A DNA stretch of 64,000 nt from Calycina herbarum. Its lineage: Eukaryota; Ascomycota; Leotiomycetes; Helotiales; Pezizellaceae. Under the pieces are notes generated by a model that saw nothing but the letters and a program-made list of their open reading frames with translations, did not search any database and was not told the origin of the DNA. The stretch spans positions 62,001 through 126,000 of the forward strand of contig LLEY01000021.1 in assembly GCA_001414485.1 (NCBI GenBank), given 5' to 3'. A program made the position numbers and the translations under genes. This document shows, one piece after another, positions 45,603-57,556 of this stretch; within the stretch, counting starts at the first letter, position 1, and every line of letters starts with the position of its first letter.

Positions 45603-47366
45603 GTTGAATTCCGCAAGCCTGGAGCTTTCATCTTCAGGTGATTGGGGACATTTACTGACTTGTGGATTTCTAGAGTGATAGCCATGCCCGCCAAACCGGG
45701 CAGAGATAGGCAGATTTCCTTCTTTGGAACGGGAGCTCCTACGAAGAATGGTGCTTGAAAGGCCACCTTTTGATATCGATGAATACGGGGACTGAGGGCA
45801 CATACCCTCTGGACGTCCCAAACACAAAACCTAGCCAAAAGTCATCTTCTCTGGAAGAAGATATAGCGGTCCTAGACTACACGCGGAGCGGATTGAGTTA
45901 ACATCACGATACACATTCAGTTTCGAAATCGCACAACCCGCGGTTTACACAAAGTCTACGATGGATTTTGTGTTACAGCCTCTGTCAACTAGATTCCCCT
46001 CGAATTTTCATATCGACTATATTCTACAATCGAGCAAATCGAGCCGAATACGAGACAAGCTGGGACTTCGAAATCAGCGGATGTGGTACATGCCGGTTCA
46101 GAATAATTTTCAGGGCGAGACCCCCTTCACTGGCAACCAGCTTATGGCAGTCTCGCGTTTCATCAATAATGATGGACCTGGTCTGGCAAAATTCAGTTGC
46201 CAACGACGCTGAAATAAAAATTCAACAATCGATGTCCGACTTAGAAGGAGTCTTGGGGTTGCAAGAAATGACTTTGGACGATAAAACTCCGATTCCTCCT
46301 CAACGAGTTCCTCATCATTACGATCGATGCCCAGAATTTTGATAGAAGCGCAACCAACAAATGGCAGCTCGTTGGGCACGGGGTCAGGAGAGAAGACGGG
46401 AAGAAGGATGGGGAAATTTTATTTCTCGTTGGGTGACACATTCGTTGGAAGCTGTGCTTCATACATCTTAGAATAGAGCATTTAGATTTACATGGGAAAT
46501 TTGGCGTATGACGGAAAAGCCTTCATTTTCAATTTTGGAACGTGACGGATTGGGTGAATGTAATTTTATTAAGTAGAGAGAATTTTGATGGAATTATAGG
46601 TTTCATCTCTGGTGGGTTTTCTACGTTGTACAGACTTGGAATCAAGGTTGAGTGAAAGTTTCATTTCTTCCTGTTGAATAGTGGAAGGTTAACCCCTCAA
46701 TGAAGCTTCGCTCTGCTTTCGCCCCTCAGCTTACATTTTCTTTTAGTATTTTTGTTTTTTGTTTGTTTTTGGGAAGATTCCAAGGCTGTGTAGATGCTTG
46801 AGATTGAGGTGAGAGTGTACAAGTGATTAAGTGTGAATTCTCTTTTTTCCTCTTTTACGGAGGTGTGGTTTACCGAGTACATGAGAAGAAGGGTTGTGAT
46901 GAGAGGCGAATAAAGAGGTAGTTTTTTCGAATTTTCGAATTTTCATTTTATTATTTCGAGGGGTTTTTTTGAATCTTAAAGTTTCAAGTTTGGGTGAGTT
47001 GAGTTGAGTACCTTGGATGTGGGGTGAAGGATAACTTGAGTTTTTACCTTGGGAATGAGAAGGGTGGGTAGATGGTAATAGGTGGGTTATGACAATTTAT
47101 TTTTTATTTTTTATTTTTTTATCAGAGTTCGATTTGGAGATGGAAATGAGTTATGTGAGGGAATTAATTTCATGGGGTTTGAGGTTTTTTCTTCTTCTTT
47201 TTTTTAGGGGGGGTCTCTTTTTTATTGTTATTGCGGTATGGTGAGACTCTGGAAATGCGGGTTATAAGTTGGAAGGAGAGGGGATGGTTGGATTTATTTT
47301 TATCGCTGGCGGGTGTTTTTGAAATCCTCCTGGGGTGGTGTTGGTTAGAAGCGTATGAGGAAGTAG
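45603..47366. other. Intergenic, T-rich toward the right
   Basis: Open frames at 45961-46342 lack recognisable content. 46900-47350 is T-rich with runs of T and G, and leads to the element at 47367. Confidence 0.4.
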
Positions 47367-48170
47367 CAGTGTGAGCAAGGAATACTCAGGTACTCAAGTA
47401 GTACTCTGAGTAGTGTGAATAGAGTAGAGTAGTTACTTATGACTACTCAAGTAGTACTCTGAGTAGTATACTATAATAGAAATAAATAACTAAAGTACAA
47501 AGTAGTTATCCTTAAAGTCTATATCTTCATTCTTCTCCTCTTTCTTCTTTCTTTCTTCTTCAGTCTCTTCTTCTAGATAAAGGCCCTAGCTTTTCAGACT
47601 AATTATAGCCTTATTAGTAGGTAGATTAGTATTTAGAAGTGTTCTTTTTAAGCTAGATAAATATTAGTATATATATATATTATTAGATATTTAAGAAGGA
47701 TTATTTACAACTTATATTCCTTCTCTAAATATCTCTTTATATCTATTATAAATCTAGAAGAAACTAAGAAGACTGTCCTTTTTACTCTAGGATTTAAGAT
47801 TAAAGCTATATATAAAGCTCTATTCTTAGATTCTAGAACTCTGCTCTTAGGATAGTACTTTCTTAGCTTAGCTATACCTTTATTAAGAGCGTCTATAAAG
47901 ATATTTTATCCCCTTTAAGAGTTAGTTATATATATATAAGTAAGAAGTAAGAAAGAGAGTAGAAAAGAGATCTCGCTTAAGCTCTTAATAGTCCGGTAAA
48001 ACCTACTCCGACGCTACTCCGAGCCTCGGTCCGGCCCGGCCCGATACAGCCCGAATACTCTGAGTACTACTCTGAGTTACTCAGAGTACTATGAGTAGTA
48101 CTTAAAATCGGTTGAGTAGAGTAGAGTAGTGGTCACTACTCTACTCTACTCTACTTATTTCTCACACTGC
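47367..48170. mobile_element. hAT-type nonautonomous element (804 bp) with 8-bp target duplication
   Basis: The ends are CAGTGTGAG ... CTCACACTG(C). The octamer GGAAGTAG flanks both sides (47359-47366 and 48171-48178), one base overlapping the terminal G/C. The subterminal regions are packed with AGTAGTACTC and GTAGAGTAGAG repeats in both orientations. The centre is AT-rich with no usable frame. CAG-type ends and an 8-bp duplication are hAT hallmarks. It is homologous to 26869-27230. Confidence 0.85.
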
Positions 48171-48178
48171 GGAAGTAG

Positions 48179-49104
48179 GTTGCTTCGTGTCATCCATCCT
48201 TCTCATCTCCTCACTTGCTTACCTTCTTTTCTATTCCGGGCCACAAGTGCTTACTACACCCTCCAAGGATCATCGCTGAAGATCTCGTTAGGTTCTCGAA
48301 GAGCTCAATGAAGAGATCAAACTTTATCGATCGAAGTGTATCACAATTACGGGGTATTAAGATTATGTTTAATCAGCGGTCGTAGAAAAGGTAAGTAGAG
48401 GTTAGATACATAAAAAAAACTGAGTCGAACAATTATATAGAAAAGGTAAAACGGCTGAAAGAGAGTGAGTACATGCTCAGCTTAAATAGCACCTTCGACT
48501 CTCGGAATTGTCTCATTGTCATTGATTGGGGAGTGCGATGAATTACTCCATATAACCCGTCTTGGCCAAATGGGTGCTCCAATTGGTGAATTCATCTAAT
48601 TGGTGAGTAACGCATTAGCAGTACTATGATATCAAGTGTGAAACATATAAGTATTTTAATAAGCTATTTTCACTGTCTCTATTTCATCTAGGTTAGATGT
48701 GTACCTCCAGAGACCGGCGCTCAATTGGGCGTAAAAACTGGGCTTTTTAAGGTTCCAGTACCTGGAAAGTGGGCTTGTTTTATGGCATAAGCTTCTTCGC
48801 AGCGTGTACGCTTGCTTAAAGTTCTGGTTTCATGTCAATAGCATCTACCTTTGGTACATGTTTCTTGAGGTACATATCCAACCTGGAAGGAATAGTTGAG
48901 CTTTTTTTTTGGAGTCAGTTAGAGTGCTAGAATTGGCCACTTCGGCGAATAAAACTGGTTCTCACATATGCGTTGTAGAGAGGCGAATGCCGTATAAGCG
49001 AAGGCAAACATAGAAAAGTATCGCTACGCAGTGAAAGTATATATACAAGAAGTCAACGACAGTATCTTCACCAATCTCAACCTTCATCAGAAACTAACAA
49101 TCCC
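48179..49104. other. Intergenic, nothing recognised
   Basis: Mixed-composition sequence. No gene-like structure. Confidence 0.4.
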
Positions 49105-49680
49105 TCAATCCGCTCCCGATCCCGCGTCGGAGTCCTCTGGAGCAACGTACATAATTGAACCCGCGATGGTCGGATCCAACGCGTTGCCTTGCCACCAGGT
49201 GTATTTGTTGAGATACATTGCTGCATATACATGTTAGCGGGATAAAGAAGAATTAGTGATTGAGCGACATACGGGCGGCGAAATAAGCGAAGCTATCTAT
49301 TGTTTTGGTAGAACATCAGTAATATTCTGGAGAATGGTTGGGAGTTGGGGGTATATCCTACCGGCGTTGTTCACTGCTTGATCAGCGGCATCGCTTTTGG
49401 CAGTTCAGTGATAGATTGCCATCCATACGCCGTCTTGACGTCTCCTGAGGGATCGGTGTATACCACATCATCTACACACACGTTGAATCATACTATTGGC
49501 CTTTGCTCTCTCAAGAATGGCAATTATGAGAATGTGTTTCATACCCATTACGATATTGAAAATGGCGTGGGAGTGCGAAAGTCCGTGTAGGAGAAGAGAC
49601 CCGGTTTTCCCGATCAGTTCTTGGAGATAATCGAACGCGGAGAAATCGTCCGTGTCAGATTATAGAGTGGAGACTGTTAC
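49105..49680 (-). pseudogene. M35-like (deuterolysin/lysine-specific) metallopeptidase relic
   Basis: Three short C-terminal exons join well: an exon ending at 49362 (SDAADQAVNNA), 49296-49273 (DSFAYFAA) and 49220-49105 (MYLNKYTWWQGNALDP ... GSGAD stop). AVNNADSFAYFA is the conserved region after the zinc site in M35-like secreted proteases. Upstream the frame is broken: YGWQSITEL and AKSDAADQ are in different frames, and the zinc-binding HExxH appears as LLLHGLSH, so the catalytic Glu is replaced by Gly. No start or signal peptide found. Confidence 0.5.
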
Positions 49681-50123
49681 AAAATGCTTTATTGTGAAGG
49701 GAAAAAAGAGAAGGTTGAATTTAAGAAGAAAGGGGGTAGTCTAAAATTCCCTTGTTTTGGCAGTATACTTTTACTAGTGAATATAATTCCTAGTAAGTAA
49801 AAAAAGAGTTAATAGAGGTGTCCGAGCGGGAAACAGTGTATAAAGTACCTTTGTTGAGCCGAATGCCCTACTTAACAGACAACTAACTGCCTTCCACTAA
49901 CAATTAAATTCGTAAAAGAACAACATCATTGAATCATTGATAATTTAAAAAGAACCGAATTGTACAACTGGCAAGAACAGGACAACTGGCTCACCAGCTA
50001 ACTCGAAAGTCTAACTCAAAATGACTTTAAATTACCTTTGCTATGGAGTTCTTCTCTATCTCTACACCAATGGTTACCAAAATCGAATAGACTATTACAC
50101 CTCAACCAACAACAAAAAAAGTA
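49681..50123. other. Upstream flank of the membrane-protein gene
   Basis: A short frame MTLNYLCYGVLLYLYTNG begins at 50020 and could be an upstream ORF; otherwise nothing. Confidence 0.35.
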
Positions 50124-50945
50124 ATGTTCCTCTTCCTTTACACTATTTGTATATTAGCTAATCTCTTAAAAGTGCCCGAAATTCTAGGTATTTCCTCGAC
50201 AGTAGGAAAATCGGCGGCCCTGGTCCCGTATTATTCACTGAGCCCAGCTGCGGCGACCTTCTTTCTTGTATGGATCCTATGCTACGACACAACGACAACA
50301 ATTACAACGGAGGCAATCCCCAAGGATAATAATTCTCCTACGATTTATGGTGTAGACACTTCCTGGACTTATATTACAAAATGTCTGGGTATTGCCTTCT
50401 TTCTTCTTTTCGCTCATTTTAAGACACCTGTACACAACTTTCTCACTGGCCGATCTCGTCGTGACGAGGAGAACGACTATCATCAATATCTAATACTACC
50501 TTTCATGTGGCCACTTGGTTTTTTTGGACATGGCTACGAGGCGGTAAGAACATTCACTAGTGGCATGGATTGGCGTAACCTTGGTTTCTGGGGTAAGTTT
50601 CACGGCTATAGCATGATTGCTTTGGCGTGTTACTACCTTTGGGGTGCGTTGCGTGTTACTTGGGACCTCAAATATCCACCACCTCGAGCTGGTGACCTAC
50701 CACTGCCGGCTACTGCTGCAACTGGAACTACATCGATTGCCACTGCATCTACGCTGAATTCTACTGCAACTGGAACTTCAAAAACAATATTTCAACAATC
50801 TCAAACTGCTTCCCCACCACGACCAGTTGCTGCGTTTACTGGAGTTATTGTAACTGGAACTTCGCAAATGTCGAGACCGAGGAAAAAGCTTACGAAACGA
50901 CCAAAGAATACTTCTTCTGCCCCAACAGGAAGCCCGGCGCAATAA
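50124..50945 (+). CDS. Multi-pass membrane protein, hypothetical
   Basis: A 273-residue frame from ATG 50124 with about five hydrophobic segments: 1-16 (MFLFLYTICILANLL), 35-53 (YYSLSPAAATFFLVWILCY), 85-100 (CLGIAFFLLFAHF), 122-138 (LILPFMWPLGFFGHGY) and 158-176 (SMIALACYYLWGALRVTW). The last 90 residues are a hydrophilic Thr/Ser/Pro/Ala-rich tail with GTS/ATGT repeats and a basic patch (RPRKKLTKRPK). No intron needed. Family not recognised. Intact. Confidence 0.65.
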   Translation: MFLFLYTICILANLLKVPEILGISSTVGKSAALVPYYSLSPAAATFFLVWILCYDTTTTITTEAIPKDNNSPTIYGVDTSWTYITKCLGIAFFLLFAHFKTPVHNFLTGRSRRDEENDYHQYLILPFMWPLGFFGHGYEAVRTFTSGMDWRNLGFWGKFHGYSMIALACYYLWGALRVTWDLKYPPPRAGDLPLPATAATGTTSIATASTLNSTATGTSKTIFQQSQTASPPRPVAAFTGVIVTGTSQMSRPRKKLTKRPKNTSSAPTGSPAQ

Positions 50946-52976
50946 TCTTACATCATCTCAGCATTTTGGTTTCGATTTAGTTCTGGTCAGGCGCTCTATT
51001 CACCTTGAATCGTAGCAGCATTGGGATCATCAGCGTCTTATTCACTTGACTTTTCATTTTTGATTCTCCTAGGCAATTTTACGCAACAAGCTTGGGTTTC
51101 TCGCCAATCAATAGAAAATGTTTACTTTGGATAGGCTCAGGGAAAGATGCAAGGGAATTCCTTGGCTAGGTTTATGGATTACGACTTTGGGGGAGGGGAC
51201 TGTTCATTGCGAGCGAATCACTTGGCAGGGTTTACGATTTTTCGATCATAATCTCCGATAGGTTTTGTTGGGGGGGGGGGGTTAATTGAGAAGGAATTAC
51301 TTGACCGGGTTCACGGGCTTTCGTTATTAATTGCGTTAGGGTGTAGAAAGTTGGTATTTCATCTGGTGAACTCATAATAAAACAAAACCATAACACAAAT
51401 CTCTACCTCTTCCTTACCTATATAATAAGAGCACTTATAACTTTTCTTCATATTTCAGCTCGTGATGATTCTATCTAATGTAGGATTCCCTTCAAGTTTA
51501 AGACATTGCGTTGACTGATCGATCTGTGCTTTTGCTTGATTTAATTTGAGTAGGGAGTAAGCTTGTCTTATAATTAGTTATGAGGGTGTAGCAGGAGCTA
51601 GATAGCTGTCGTGATACGGAAGAATTTATGGAAAGTTCTCGGTGGCGGTCGTGATGGGAGAGAATTTGGCTACTTGTTGTAATACTAGAATCAAATAGTA
51701 AGAGGGAATATTTATAGAGAATCAAGGCGGGAAGATAATTGTTATGCAAAGCTTGTTTCACCTTGGATTCGCTTAAAATAGAGGTAGGGGTAGGGGATTG
51801 CTTATCACTCTCGATAAGTATAATATTCGAGGGCTTCTAGCCCGAAACTATAGGAGCGGGGCCCGCAAATATACGAGAAAAATAACAAGACTTATGTATT
51901 CTATATTGATTTACAAATTTCTTTATACTCAAAATACTGCCCAGTATTGACAAAATGTCTTTGTATTAGAACTACTATATAATAAAGCTATCTCAAACCC
52001 GCCAAATCCACAAAGTAGATATGAAACAAAATGCAACGCCTGGCATACAAGAACGGTGTGTGCGAACCAACTCATTCATGGAAAATGCAATGCGCGGAAC
52101 AGAGCAAAAGGTATGCTCAACCTTACGAGCAATAGTACAATTGAAAAGCTATACTTCGTATGGAATGCGATGTGGTGAAAAGCGCATGTTTAATAGGGAA
52201 CTCGTGATTCGTAAAAAATATAATACGCGGAGCAGGAAAGCCGTAATTCGTATAGAATACAATGTCTCGTGAAAAATGCATGCCCACAGGCAATGGAGAT
52301 AGAGAACTCGTAGTTTGTGAAAATCCAATGCTCAGAACAAATGAAGGTTTCCATGGCTCTATTATTAACAAGTATATACTTTTCATCTATCACTCGTAGT
52401 ACCATCGTCCTTAGGCTAAGTATATATCTTTCCACATTGAGTATTATATCTTTCATGCTTACGGTTTCCTTATGTCCATCGGTTATGAGGTTGAGCGTAC
52501 ACCTGTAATTTATGGAAAATAAAACATCTACTCTAAGATGTAAAAAATTTATATGCTTATAGATGATAGAGCTATGGGATATTCGGGTGAGAAATGTAAT
52601 CTTTAGTCTAGAATATATTGACGTATAACGCTCTAGGGTTTAGCTAACTACCTTTATTCAGTGTTGTATTGAATTCTTATCCTTTTGCAGCGGTAAAAGT
52701 TTTTATAGCTTACTTACAGTCCTTATCATCTGCTTTGATAATCCCACCTGGCGATTTAACTGTTTACGATTTAAGTCTATCGTTGCCCTAAGTTGGCTCT
52801 ACGTATTACTAAAGTCTTCGAGGCGATCGACATAAAACATTTGATTGTTCTATTATCTTCTCTCTTCCTTCCTCTACTTCTGTAGATAAGTTGACGAAAT
52901 CTGTGTTTAGACTGTTGAATCTTTGGCAAAGAGTAGTAAAAGTCTACTTATCTACTACCTACTTTGTTATCAACAG
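50946..52976. other. Gene-poor AT-rich region
   Basis: Contains a run of 13 G near 51269-51281 and a diverged minisatellite (52040-52340). No coding region is supported. The missing 5' part of the chitinase-type gene at 52977 is not found here. Confidence 0.45.
52040..52340. repeat. Diverged minisatellite-like repeat
   Basis: About six imperfect units of 40-60 bp share AACTCGTRATTCGT followed by GAAAAATRCAATGC and GCRGAACA-like blocks. They are strongly diverged. Confidence 0.4.
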
Positions 52977-53910
52977 GTACCCAGAAAACAAGAGACAGTC
53001 CTACACCGACCGCCGGATCTGGTACTCGTGACTGCGGAATATTTGGCTGTAAACCATACTGCGGACTTTTTGGCTGTGGTGGAGGCTGTGGTCTTTTAGG
53101 GTGTTCTGGAGATTGTCCTCTCCTCATTTACGGGGGCAAGGGCTGCGAAGGAGGGGCATGTGGATATGGATCTTCAGGTTCCGGAGGAGACTCTAACAAT
53201 GACTGCGATGATCCGGTTACCGCTTCAGCGTGTACTTATGTTGTGAGCAGCTACAGTACCGCTCCAATGACCACCTACTCGACAACAACCAAGGTATGAA
53301 ACCCTTTTGATGAATTCCCAATCGGAAAGAAGACTAATCTGAACAACAGACTCACTGTGTAACTTCGGTCGAATGCGGCGGTGAAGACACGAAAACCACA
53401 ACCACGAAAACCACAAGCGAGGCACGGGAAACAGGGGGTGCAACTGTTTACCTCGATCCAGCGGAGTCTACCGGTATTGACTACGCGTCTGTAGCAGAAG
53501 GAATCCGCAGTATACGTTCTGCATGGGACGCAACTCGTTATTCTTGGATGTCAACCTCAACAACGTCCCCTGACGAGCCTACCTCTACGATTGCGCCCGA
53601 CCCACTAGCGTATATAATTCCTCTCGCGTCTTGCGACCTGTACGACGATGCCCTCTGGTATGATATAACGATTTTGACCAACGACTGGGGAACGGACGAG
53701 GAAAGTAATCCCAAAAGTGAAGAGAGCGGTTGTGGGGATTTGTTGAGTTGGGATTATATCGAAGTTAATCTACCTGGAGAGCTGTGGGGTGGTGATTTTA
53801 CTGCGACTAGACAGGCTACTTTTACACTGCCTCTAATTTTCGCCGCGGGGTGTGTGCGCAGAGGGCCATTCAAAGTGCAGGAGGCCCCGGTGGTTTGGAA
53901 TGTTCGTTGA
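52977..53910 (+). pseudogene. C-terminal fragment of a chitinase-type secreted Cys-rich protein
   Basis: Two exons, 52977-53293 and 53350-53910, join across a 56-nt GTATGA...AACAG intron in phase. The first is Cys/Gly-rich with repeating CGxFGC units (CGIFGCKPYCGLFGC). It is followed by the CTYVVSSYSTAPMTTYSTTTK stretch typical of C-terminal regions of fungal class V (GH18) chitinase-like proteins, then HCVTSVECG. No ATG precedes; a TCAACAG acceptor lies at 52976, but the catalytic GH18 region is absent from the preceding 2 kb. Either a very long intron or, more likely, a 5'-truncated gene. Confidence 0.55.
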
Positions 53911-54811
53911 CAGAAGACTAGTTCTAAGTACATATTATATATTTAGATTAGGTAGGTGTTCAACTCTGTATTAGTGTCTTTCATGTGTATATTTAGTAGC
54001 TAGTGTCTTAGCTATTTGTCATTCTTTGAAGAGATGTTTTTTATACTCGATAACAAAAGACAAGAAGCCCTTCCCCGTTGGAAAAAATAAACAATTCAAT
54101 CTAAACTAAAACTCTTCGTATACACTTCAAGATATTATTGTAAAGGTGCTCTTTAAGTTTCTCGGGACTTTTGCAAGTACTTATTCTTAGTAACCCTAAC
54201 TATTCTGTCTGCTTCAGTATTACTCTGTTATAAGAGAAACATTCTTAATTGCGGATTAAAATCGAGACCGGGAAAGAAACCAACGTTACGCGATTGTGAA
54301 TTATTTCCACTCAATACACGTTCACCAAACTTTTGAAGATATACTTATAAGCCCTCGTATAGAAGCGTTATACTTTTGAATTAGTGGTGGTAATGTTATT
54401 AGCTTCTGCGATTTTCGGCTTAAAATGATCGCACCCACTGGGGAGATCCACATTTCCTCCAGCTCTCATTAAAATCAAGCTTTTGTAAGCTCATGTTACG
54501 TCATACATATGTGATCTAGATTGCCGACTTCTCAGCCCTGAGGTGAGAACATATACTGATAAGATAAAATTATGAGTTTCACATGCTGTTTGTATCATTA
54601 TTAGCTTCTGGTTGGTTGATTAATTGTATGAGGTGAGCTCACTTCACCCCACTACCCCGCTACGTCAGCCTCCCCATCCTTCCAACCAAAAACACCAACA
54701 ACTTTGACACAGATTCAAACAACCTCAACTCCCTAAGTAATCATATTTTGCGATTGATCTTCATCCTCATACTCACCACCATCCCTTTATCACTTCTCAC
54801 GACCTTTCAAA
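53911..54811. other. Promoter side of the malic enzyme gene
   Basis: No gene. The last 150 bp are rich in C/A with CACC and CAAC steps, typical of a highly expressed fungal promoter/5' UTR. Confidence 0.4.
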
Positions 54812-57339
54812 ATGCCGTCAACACATAAAACAGCACACCCCCACGCCAAACACCCAGCCTACGGACACCTGCCGCTTTCCACCTCTGGCCCACAAGAATG
54901 CGCGCTCACCGGTTCGGCGCTTATGAATAACCCATATTTCAATAAGGGTGTTGCTTATCCTTCGGAGGAAAGGAATACTTTCAAGGTAGGCGGTTCCTTT
55001 TTCAGATGTGCTTTTTTTTTGCCCGAGCTTGAGGTCGAGTGTACAGGAAAGAGAGGTTGGAAGAGAGGACCGGGAAGGGGGAATTATGAGAGACAACACT
55101 GACGCTTAGCAGTTAACAGGCTTGTTGCCTCAAAATGTTCAAACTTTGGAGATGCAGAGTAAACGTGCTTATCAGCAATTTTGTACGAGGAGTGATGCGC
55201 TTGCCAAGAATACGTTTATGACTAGTTTGGGGGAACAGAATGCGGTGCTTTATTATAAGGTATGTTATTTCTTCTTGTTTGGTGTTTTTTATTTTGGGAT
55301 TTGGATGGGGACGGAGAGGAAGAGAGCGAGGAGAACTCGCACTCTGTTTGGCAATTGGAGTTTTCCCTTCTCTTCTGGGGTATTTTCGAGGGCTTATTTA
55401 TTTTTCCGAGATTGGATGGATCCATTCTTCTTCTCACAATTGATCGACGCAGTCATATTTCTTTAAACGCAAAACGAGGATATTTGATTTTGAGTTTGGT
55501 ATCTTGTCCTCAAGGGTCACATGTCTACGCGGAATATTCCCTCGCGTCATTTCAGTCACCTATTATTGCTTTTCTATGTCCAAGGCTTTCATTTTAAGAA
55601 CTGTCTTCTGTATTGAACGGACTCCCACTAACTCAAAACAGGTAATCCAAGACCACCTCAAAGAAATGTTCCCCGTCATCTACACTCCTACTGAAGGAGA
55701 CGCCATTCAAAATTATTCCCGCCTCTTCCGTCGAGCAGAAGGTTGTTTTCTCAATATCAATGATGTAGATCGAGTCCACGATGACCTGGCCCAATGGGGA
55801 AACCCGGAGGATATAGATTATATAGTCGTTACCGGTTCATCCCTCCTTTCCTCTTCCATATTCTCCTGCTCCTTTCCCCCTTTCCGCTCTTAATTCCCCA
55901 CAACCATAACTCACTAACTCCTTCCTTTAGACGGTGAAGAGATCCTGGGTATCGGTGACCAAGGAGTCGGCGGCATACTTATTTCGGTTGCGAAATTAGT
56001 GCTCACAACAGTATGCGCTGGCATCCATCCAAACCGCACTCTAGCCGTGGTCTTAGATTGCGGAACGGATAACAAAGAACTACTCGATGATGATCTATAC
56101 CTAGGACTCAAACAAAAAAGGGTACGAGGCGAGAAATACGATGACTTCGTTGATACTTTCGTGCAATCTGCAAGAAAATTGTTTCCGAGGGCTTATATCC
56201 ACTTTGAGGATTTTGGTCTTCCCAACGGTACCGCCCCACCTCCCTTCTCCCCACCTCCAATCTTTGCTAACGTGGTTTTAGCTAGGAGAATCCTAGATCG
56301 CTATCGTCCACAAATGGCCTGCTTTAATGATGATGTTCAAGGTACAGGCTGTGTCACATTAGCTGCTATCATGGCAGGTCTTCACGTCAGTAAATTGAAA
56401 CTTGAGGATATGCGTTTGGTAGTTTTTGGCTCCGGGACAGCGGGGACGGGGATCGCGGATCAGGTTAGGGATGCTATTGCTGCGGATAGTGGGAAATCCA
56501 AGGAAGATGCTGCGAAGCAAATTTGGTATTTCATCCACCCTTTCCGTGCGATCGATCATTGTGTGTGGGGGTGCTGATAATAATGAAATAGGTGTGTTGA
56601 TAAACCAGGTCTCCTTCTTCAAAGCCAGGGCGAGAAATTGACACATGCGCAAATTCCATATGCTCGTTCTGACTCCGATTGGAACGGAAAAGATCACGAG
56701 AGTCTACTGGATGTTATTAAAGCTGTTAAACCTCACGTTCTGATAGGAACTTCAACGCAACCGAAGACTTTCACCAAGGAAATCGTTGAAGAGATGTCCT
56801 CACACGTCGATAGACCTCTCATCTTCCCTCTTTCAAACCCTACTAGGTTGCATGAAGCCGATCCCAAGGATATCAATGAGTGGTCGAAAGGAAAAGCTCT
56901 CATCGCAACAGGATCTCCTTTTCCACCCGTTTCTTATGAGGGGAAAGAGTACGAAATCGCGGAATGTAATAATAGTACCTGTTTCCCCGGAATCGGCCTC
57001 GGTTGCGTGCTCTCTCGAACGAAGCTGTTGAGTGATAAGATGCTTGTTGCTGCTGTTAAGGCGCTTGCTGCGAAATCCCCGGCTCTTAAGGATCCGACGA
57101 AGGGACTTTTGCCGGATGTGGTTGAGGTGCGGGAGATTAGTGTGCAGATTGCGAAGGCGGTTATTGAGCAGGCTGTTGAGGAGGGACTTGCGCAGGAAGA
57201 GGGGATTCCAAGGGGAGAGGAGCTTGGAGAGTGGATTCGGGAGCAGATGTGGGATGCTGTTTATAGGCCTTTGAAATTGGTTAGTAAGGAGACTGCTACA
57301 AAGGATGCCAAGGGGCAGTTGGGGAGTGCGGGGGTTTGA
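54812..57339 (+). CDS. Malic enzyme (NAD(P)-dependent)
   Basis: Oxidative decarboxylation of malate to pyruvate with NAD(P)H. Six exons: 54812-54985, 55113-55259, 55642-55834, 55931-56227, 56282-56525, 56592-57339; 600 residues, all joints in phase. Motifs: LTGLLPQNVQTLEMQ, YTPTEGDAIQNYSRLFRRAEG, GIGDQGVGGI, HFEDFG, NARRILDRY formed across intron 4, FNDDVQGTG, VVFGSGTAGTGIA (nucleotide fold), IWCVDKPGLL formed across intron 5, FPLSNPT and CNNSTCFPGIGLG. No clear mitochondrial presequence, though the N-terminus is His/Ala/Pro-rich. Oddities: intron 2 is 382 nt, much longer than the others, and intron 3 uses a weak GTTCAT donor. Cofactor preference cannot be read safely. Confidence 0.93.
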
Positions 57340-57540
57340 TTGGCAGGAGGTGGTAAAGTTGTATTAAGTTCGTTGGGGATTAAGATACTTGGGTAGATTA
57401 ATGGGACTTGCTTCTCGTTTATGTGCTCAAAACAAGGTGTTGGGGTGTTACCTGTTGGGGAGAGAGAAATAAAAAAAATCAGCGTTTCGAGAGGCAATTC
57501 AGTTTCCAAATAGTTTAAATACTTGAGACTCCCCACACTT

Positions 57541-57556
57541 CGTGGTTTATCACCGA
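57541..57556 (+). repeat. 16-bp match to the outer TIR of the 1.86-kb pogo element
   Basis: CGTGGTTTATCACCGA is identical to positions 2-17 of the element at 31658. The following GTGGCGC is absent (ATATCG instead). It may be chance, a footprint or a very degraded copy. Confidence 0.35.

Noticed and set aside
45961..46342. Two overlapping plus-strand frames
   Set aside because: Neither shows a domain or a convincing splice link; cannot be told from chance.
49805..49875. tRNA-like box A (GTGTCCGAGCGGG)
   Set aside because: No fitting B box or acceptor stem at the right distance.
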